A stretch of 36,300 nt of DNA from Oscillospiraceae bacterium (lineage in GTDB: Bacteria > Bacillota > Clostridia > Oscillospirales > Ruminococcaceae): positions 1 to 36,300 of the forward strand of contig JAEELE010000109.1 in NCBI GenBank assembly GCA_016288755.1, given 5' to 3'. Positions 32,963 to 36,300 of the stretch are shown here, one piece after another. A model generated the notes under the pieces. The model searched no databases and was not told the DNA's origin. It saw only the letters and a list, made by a program, of their open reading frames with translations. The position numbers were made by a program, and so were the translations under genes. The stretch's first letter is position 1. Each line of letters begins with the position of its first letter.

Positions 32963-33850
32963 TTACTCACGGTTCTTCAAAATCTCTGCGGGCGAAATCC
33001 GGTTGATCTTCCCGATCAGCAGGCGGTTGATGATGAAATACACCAGAATGACCGCAGTGAAAATGATTGCGTACAGAAACCACGGGAATGCAAGTTTCAT
33101 CGAGCAGGCAACATTGCAGATAAAGCCCGGATAGATCGCATCCATGACTGCTTTTGCAAGCGGGACGGCCAGCAGTGCACCGACTGCAACAATCAGCAGA
33201 TTGCCGTTCAGATACAGCGCCCGTATTTCCTTCGGGCGGTACCCGAATATCTTAATCAGCGAAATTCCCGATGCGGCGCGGTCGATCATCACGCCCATCA
33301 TCAGATACATCACGACGCAGAAAATCACTGTACCTGCTGTAATCAGCGTTGCGACCAGCGGGAACATCAGCTCAACAAACACACTGGAACCGCGCGTGAT
33401 GTCCTCTTTTGTTGTGACAGAATACAGCCTGCCCTCGTCAATATCGAGTGCCTTGTCTGAATAGATCGTGTTGAAATAATCCTCATCCTGCCCGAACAGC
33501 GCGCGCATACTGTCAATGTCCATGAAGATTGTAAAACCAACTGAATAATCGCTGATGCCTGTCACAGTGAAGCTGAAATCTGTATCGGCGGCAAAATCTG
33601 AGAAGATTACGCGGTCGCCAATCTGATAGCCAAATCGCTCCACCAGCGAGGAATTGATGACTGCTTTATTCTTTCCTTTTTCCGGCTTTGCGTCGAAATA
33701 CTTGTTGTTGCTGTCAATTCCGATGACCGTTACGTCCAGCGAGTAGCCCATGCAGTCCGTGCTGAGCGTTTCGATATAAGCAGCCTCGCCGTCTTTCGCC
33801 GGCGTTTTCTCCGGATATTTATAGAGATACTGGTACTCGTATTTCGTATC
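32963..33850 (-). pseudogene. C-terminal fragment of an FtsX/MacB-type ABC permease
   Basis: About 295 residues on the minus strand, with an external domain (VTVIGIDSNNKYFDAKPEKG, IGDRVIFSDFAADTDFSFTV) and three membrane segments (VATLITAGTVIFCVVMYLMM, LLIVAVGALLAVPLAKAVM, FLYAIIFTAVILVYFIINRL), ending INRISPAEILKNRE. This is the typical C-terminal half of FtsX-family permeases of ABC exporters. The upstream half and the ATPase are missing: at about 33840-33850 the sequence switches to the antisense of an unrelated ATPase fragment. The open frame continues to 34261, but those residues are not permease. A permease without its N-terminal membrane helix should not function. Confidence 0.65.
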
Positions 33851-34429
33851 GCCGACTTTATCCGGTCTGCGGCCTGCCGCATCGGTCAGCTTCTGAACAT
33901 CCACGACATTGCCGCGGATGTCGGCATCTCGGATGATACGGCCAAGCGCTGGCTTTCGGTGCTGGAAAAATCCGATGTCATTTTCTATCTGCGCCCGTAT
34001 TCCAATAACCATCTGACACGGACAATCAAGACACCGAAACTTTATTTTTTTGATACCGGGCTTGTCGCATACCTGACACGGTACAGCACATCGGAAATTC
34101 TGGCAAATGGTGCGCTGAACGGTGCGATTTTGGAAAACTATGTGGTTTCGGAAATCCGTAAAACCTATTTCAATGATGCCAAGGAATGTCTGCTGTGGTA
34201 TTACCGTGACAAGGACGCTAAGGAGATCGACATGGTGATCGAGAGTGACGGGGAACTGCATCCGCTGGAAATCAAACGCTCGGTCAATCCGTCTGATTCA
34301 TTGGTGCGGGCATTTGAGGTTCTGGATAAGGGCAGTGTGCCGCGCGGAACAGGAGCGATTATCTGTATGCGTCCGGAGCTGTCTGCAATCAGTGCGCAGA
34401 ATCTGATTGTTCCGGTCTGGATGATTTGA
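33851..34429 (+). pseudogene. C-terminal fragment of an AAA_14/DUF4143 ATPase
   Basis: About 193 residues with the hallmark C-terminal half of this ATPase family: GQLLNIHDIAADVGISDDTA (winged helix), then RWLSVLEKSDVIFYLRPYSN, KTPKLYFFDTGLVAYLTRY and ENYVVSEIRKTYF. The nuclease-like core DAKEIDMVIESDGELHPLEI follows. The N-terminal P-loop half is gone and there is no start codon context. Family members are stand-alone ATPases of unclear role, often gained and lost. The fragment meets a permease fragment tail to tail at about 33850, marking a deletion or rearrangement point. Confidence 0.7.
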
Positions 34430-34486
34430 AAAACTGTCGGCGGACGCAGTTTGATTTCGTGATGATACCCTAGCCATGTAATGAAT

Positions 34487-34512
34487 GACCGGAGCCCCGC
34501 GGGGCTCCGGTC
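34487..34512 (+). terminator. Strong palindromic hairpin
   Basis: GACCGGAGCCCC (34487-34498) / GGGGCTCCGGTC (34501-34512), 12-bp arms, then ACTGTTTTG. It follows the ATPase fragment. Confidence 0.6.
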
Positions 34513-34561
34513 AACTGTTTTGTGCGGAATCTCAACCGGCTCTTTCTTACCCTCTCTATGC

Positions 34562-34585
34562 GGTTTCGTGTACGGTTTCGTGTAC
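34562..34585. repeat. Tandem 12-bp direct repeat
   Basis: GGTTTCGTGTAC occurs twice back to back (34562-34573, 34574-34585), near the probable attachment site. Confidence 0.7.
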
Positions 34586-34653
34586 GATTTGCCCGAAAAC
34601 AGTGCACACGAAGCGTATTTTCGTTTCCGAAACTGGAAATCAACCGCATAAGA

Positions 34654-34695
34654 AAACACCGTGGATACGCGTTTTTCATCGTATCCACGGTGTTT
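34654..34695 (-). terminator. Terminator next to the attachment site
   Basis: 16-bp perfect arms (34654-34669 / 34680-34695, AAACACCGTGGATACG) followed on the minus strand by TTTTC. It lies just downstream of the tRNA fragment and may be the old terminator of the tRNA gene or that of the integrase gene. Confidence 0.75.
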
Positions 34696-34703
34696 CTCAA
34701 AAG

Positions 34704-34723
34704 CGGAAAGAGAGGGATTCGAA
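34704..34723 (-). other. tRNA-Ser 3'-end fragment, probable attachment site
   Basis: The minus strand reads TTCGAATCCCTCTCTTTCCG: T-loop, 3' T-stem strand, 3' acceptor strand and G73, as in tRNA-Ser. The 5' T-stem strand upstream does not pair, so only the 3' end is present. With an integrase 100 bp away this is the usual scar of integration into a tRNA gene. The intact tRNA would be at the other end of the element, outside this window. Confidence 0.6.
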
Positions 34724-34821
34724 CACCATCGCAAGTTGTGAAAATGCCGTATTTGCGTGATTTTTCGTTGTGGGAACCAGTGAAATGGGAACTCGTGGGA
34801 ACTGCATGAGACGGTCATTAA

Positions 34822-35859
34822 TCAGCGAGGTGCTGAAACCCCAAGTAAATCCTCAAAGAATCCATCGATTTTTTCGTCCACATGTCTGCGCTCATCAGAG
34901 AAAGTATGCTGATATACAGCTTTCAGCGTTGCGTTTGTAGACCAACCGCCGCGCTCCATTGCGTACTTGTCAGGCACGCCGAGCATCAGCATAATGGAGG
35001 CGTTCAAATGTCGGAGGTCATGCAGCGTCAGTGTATATCCGTATTCAGCAGTCAGTTTGTCAAGATGATACTTGATGACCTGATAGTTCATGGGAACGAT
35101 GAACTCTTCATCTGACTGATGCGGAACAGCGTTAATCAGATTCATGATGTACTGCGGAACAACAAGCTTTCGCGTCGAGCTGTAGGTCTTGTTGACACTG
35201 CGAACGACATCTTTATTCGCCAAACTAATCTTGCTGCGCTGAACTGTCATCACACCATCCTTGATATCACCAAACTGAAGGCCACGAACCTCACTGATTC
35301 TCAAGGAGAGCCACATGGAAAGCATGCAGGGGAGTTCAATATCGGTTCCGCGAATCATGCAGATTACCTGTTCCGCTGTCGGCAGATTTTTGATAACCGG
35401 CTGCTTCGGAGGTAAAGTGACTTTCAGATTGAGATTAACGTCATACAATCTCACAGCGGTAATAATCAGATTTTTTGCTTCACGAATCGACTTGGAACAT
35501 TTTGTGAGTGCATCCTCATTGATCGCTTTCTGCATTGCGATGCTGTCTAACTCATGAATGTCAAGCGACATGACACTCTGCAAGCGATTATTGAGAATGT
35601 TTTCATACCCGTAGATCGTCGAAGGCGACAAAACATTCCGTTTCAGATCTATGTAGCCGCGGATTGCCTGTCTCACAGTAAACTTGCTCGGATCGGCCTC
35701 CTCCAGGCCGTTGGAAATGAGATATTCCATTGCCAGCCGTTCTGCTTCCCGTTTGGTAGATGCGGTGATGGATTTTTTTCTTTTGGTTCCGTTCTTGTCC
35801 TTACCAAGAAAAATCTGTACCCTCCAATTGCCGGAAGGTGTCTTTTTTGCAGTTGCCAT
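34822..35859 (-). CDS. Tyrosine recombinase (phage/ICE-type integrase)
   Basis: 345 residues; ATG at 35859 with AAAGGAG 6 nt upstream. Residues of about 1-60 are an AP2-like/arm-binding N-terminal domain (GNWRVQIFLGKDKNGTKRKK). Residues of about 60-160 are a core-binding SAM-like domain. Residues of about 165-345 are the catalytic domain, with Arg in SLRISEVRGL, His and Arg in LHDLRHLNAS, and the nucleophile Tyr in TLKAVYQHTF. It catalyses site-specific integration and excision through a 3'-phosphotyrosyl link. It lies next to the tRNA-Ser fragment and reads towards it, the standard layout at one end of a prophage or integrative element extending to the right. The gene looks complete. Confidence 0.9.
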   Translation of the reverse strand: MATAKKTPSGNWRVQIFLGKDKNGTKRKKSITASTKREAERLAMEYLISNGLEEADPSKFTVRQAIRGYIDLKRNVLSPSTIYGYENILNNRLQSVMSLDIHELDSIAMQKAINEDALTKCSKSIREAKNLIITAVRLYDVNLNLKVTLPPKQPVIKNLPTAEQVICMIRGTDIELPCMLSMWLSLRISEVRGLQFGDIKDGVMTVQRSKISLANKDVVRSVNKTYSSTRKLVVPQYIMNLINAVPHQSDEEFIVPMNYQVIKYHLDKLTAEYGYTLTLHDLRHLNASIMLMLGVPDKYAMERGGWSTNATLKAVYQHTFSDERRHVDEKIDGFFEDLLGVSAPR

Positions 35860-35902
35860 AGTTTACTCCTTTTTCAAGGCATACACTATAGCCCTCTCGA
35901 AT

Positions 35903-35931
35903 AGTATATACCTTTTCATCATATTTGTAAA
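35903..35931 (-). promoter_or_regulatory. Integrase promoter
   Basis: Minus-strand TTTACA (35926-35931), 17-bp spacer, TATACT (35903-35908). Confidence 0.65.
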
Positions 35932-36014
35932 GGGTTCTTCTGCACTTTTGTGATTTAAAGCAAAAACGAGTCAGCGATATATGCCTAGACTAGCCGTATT
36001 GACAAGACCGCTGT

Positions 36015-36251
36015 CTAAATAATCAGCAAAGTCTCCATCTCCACGCCCATTTTATCAAGCACAAGCTGCAACTGTTTCATGGTGAGGGCAGAGGGATCGG
36101 CGCGGTAATTGTAAAGTGTCCTTGATGTGATTTCAAGAATCTTGCAAAGCTGTTCATCGGTGATGCCGAGCAGATATTGCTGTCGGACGATATTACTCCA
36201 TACAACCGTCGCAATCGTCTGCGCTCTCGGTTTGCGGTTGTTGCCTTTCAT
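36015..36251 (-). CDS. Small helix-turn-helix protein of the integrated element
   Basis: 78 residues from the ATG at 36251, with GAGGGG 5 nt upstream; a GTG two codons earlier is less likely. The central part is a Cro-like helix-turn-helix (GITDEQLCKILEITSRTLYN) followed by a helix (MKQLQLVLDKMGVEMETLL). This is the size and fold of small phage or ICE regulators or excisionase-like proteins. It is in the same direction as the integrase with a 155-bp gap that holds the integrase promoter, so it may control excision or integrase expression (inference). Confidence 0.65.
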   Translation of the reverse strand: MKGNNRKPRAQTIATVVWSNIVRQQYLLGITDEQLCKILEITSRTLYNYRADPSALTMKQLQLVLDKMGVEMETLLII

Positions 36252-36300
36252 TTTCACCCCTCTTTTCCGGACAACAGTTTGGAAGCGGGCAATAGCGCGC

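Noticed and set aside
33860-34261. N-terminal extension of the permease frame
   Set aside because: The open frame continues, but the residues are the antisense of a clear ATPase fragment and show no permease features.

Overview
The window looks like a high-GC chromosome segment from a fibre-degrading Ruminococcus-type Clostridium (Oscillospiraceae). The main reason is the number of secreted proteins carrying type I dockerins (a BspA-type LRR protein, a GH16 glucanase, a GH44 endoglucanase and two shorter LRR/linker proteins). AGGAGG-type ribosome sites, sigmaA promoters with 17-bp spacers and the BspA/Ig-like surface proteins fit the same group. No scaffoldin or rRNA is present.

Layout. 0-12 kb is a cellulosome-type region: a divergent HTH regulator and a 1710-aa LRR-dockerin protein share a promoter region holding a perfect 16-bp-arm palindrome; then come a GH16/beta-propeller/dockerin enzyme (minus), an XRE regulator and a GH44/CBM/dockerin endoglucanase (plus). 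12-14.9 kb holds a relic of an AAA ATPase, an ECF sigma/anti-sigma pair and about 1 kb of repeats, terminators and a possible micro-ORF unit. 14.9-23.8 kb is the most unusual part: rtcB (RNA ligase) is divergent from two overlapping WYL-domain regulators. These are followed by a 1559-aa protein with a TEP1-like DUF4062 domain, an NTPase-like region without a P-loop, and helical repeats. Just beyond it, on the opposite strand, is a self-contained structured RNA gene (consensus promoter, two tandem four-way-junction domains of which the second is strikingly tRNA-like, and a terminator). I propose this as a candidate RNA-repair, RNA-damage or defence locus; the link between its parts is inference from position.

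23.8-26.5 kb is a two-gene operon: a zinc-ribbon/SDR fusion and a cytoplasmic LRR protein. 26.5-29 kb is repeat-rich, with a perfect 130-bp inverted repeat around a 1149-bp segment that holds a dockerin gene and a gene relic. 29-32.5 kb is a secreted beta-helix/Ig-array protein. 32.7-34.4 kb is a graveyard of truncated genes (methyltransferase, FtsX permease, AAA/DUF4143 ATPase). From 34.7 kb rightwards an integrated element begins: a tRNA-Ser 3'-end fragment as probable attachment site, a tyrosine integrase and a small HTH protein.

The long overlapping reading frames opposite most genes are by-products of the GC-rich codon use and are left out.
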